From contig JAOZKQ010000098.1 in assembly GCA_029935275.1 (NCBI GenBank), positions 1 through 7,478 of the forward strand: a stretch of 7,478 bases of DNA, written 5' to 3'. This document shows positions 7,289 through 7,478 of this stretch, piece after piece. This DNA is from Bacteroidales bacterium. GTDB taxonomy: Bacteria > Bacteroidota > Bacteroidia > Bacteroidales > VadinHA17. Under the pieces are notes generated by a model. That model searched no databases, was not told where the DNA came from, and saw only the letters and a list, made by a program, of their open reading frames with translations. Made by a program: the position numbers and the translations under genes. Positions within the stretch are counted from its first letter, which is position 1; every line of letters begins with the position of its first letter.

Positions 7289-7478
7289 TTAATCATCATC
7301 ACTGATATCGGAAAAATCTGTAAGTGCATCATCATCCGCGGCATTCACAATATCATCTTTTGCATAGTAATACACTCTTATGTTTGCTGTATCCCTAAGG
7401 AAATTGATTTTTCCTATTTCAAGTTTATTTATTTTACTGATACCGGTTCGTTCCTGTAGGTCCAAAATAAGTTTTTCC
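7289..7478 (-). CDS. DUF4956 domain membrane protein, C-terminal end only
   Basis: The last 62 codons of a gene that enters from the right edge; TAA stop at 7289-7291. The visible part begins EKLILDLQERTGISKINKLE and continues KINFLRDTANIRVYYY, which matches the usual cytosolic C-terminus of DUF4956 proteins (ERTG, then a basic-acidic strand, then FLRDTA.I.VYY). These are inner-membrane proteins with several N-terminal transmembrane helices, here outside the window; their biochemical role is not established. They are known to neighbour VTC-type polyphosphate polymerase and CotH genes, which fits the CotH gene two genes downstream. The final 22 residues (from DDIVNAADDDALTD) contain ten aspartates and no basic residue, an acidic tail beyond the conserved core. 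It is the most upstream gene of the operon visible, so the operon promoter lies off the window. Confidence 0.8.
   Translation of the reverse strand, partial: EKLILDLQERTGISKINKLEIGKINFLRDTANIRVYYYAKDDIVNAADDDALTDFSDISDDD

Overview
The window reads as chromosomal DNA of a member of the Bacteroidota. The evidence is a SusC/RagA-type TonB-dependent transporter, two proteins ending in a type IX secretion (T9SS) sorting domain (YPNP motif), an AT-rich intergenic sequence with a TTG-N20-TAnnTTTG promoter, and the lack of clear Shine-Dalgarno sites. The order cannot be fixed from this sequence; a Bacteroidales/Marinilabiliales-type organism is a guess.

Layout. (1) 1-1486, minus strand: the N-terminal 495 codons of a SusC/RagA outer-membrane transporter. 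The rest, and any SusD partner, lie beyond the left edge. (2) 1487-2143: a 657-base AT-rich divergent intergenic region with a good promoter candidate for the SusC gene. (3) 2144-4030, plus strand: a 628-residue secreted modular protein (F5/8-type C, PKD, GEVED, PKD, Ig-like segment, T9SS tail), probably a surface adhesin or glycan-binding protein. (4) 4031-4848: an 818-base convergent intergenic region without a convincing gene but rich in repeats: a degenerate direct repeat, several inverted repeats and GC-rich hairpins, and a 7-bp tandem array ending on the stop codon of the next gene. (5) 4849-7478, minus strand: a tight operon transcribed right to left. It starts with the C-terminus of a DUF4956 membrane protein, then a DUF2490-like outer-membrane beta-barrel after 10 bp, then a CotH-family kinase-like protein with its own T9SS tail after 12 bp, starting at TTG.

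How the genes fit together. The right-hand operon is the most coherent unit. DUF4956 proteins, VTC-type polyphosphate polymerase domains and CotH proteins are known to be neighbours in many bacteria, so a VTC-domain gene may lie just beyond the right edge (inference). Here the CotH protein appears to be exported through the T9SS to the cell surface and is paired with a predicted outer-membrane barrel. The SusC gene and the modular secreted protein diverge from the same intergenic region and could both serve surface glycan or nutrient capture, but nothing shows that they are co-regulated.

No complete novel system is evident. The items most worth a second look are the surface-directed CotH operon and the repeat-dense convergent intergenic region.
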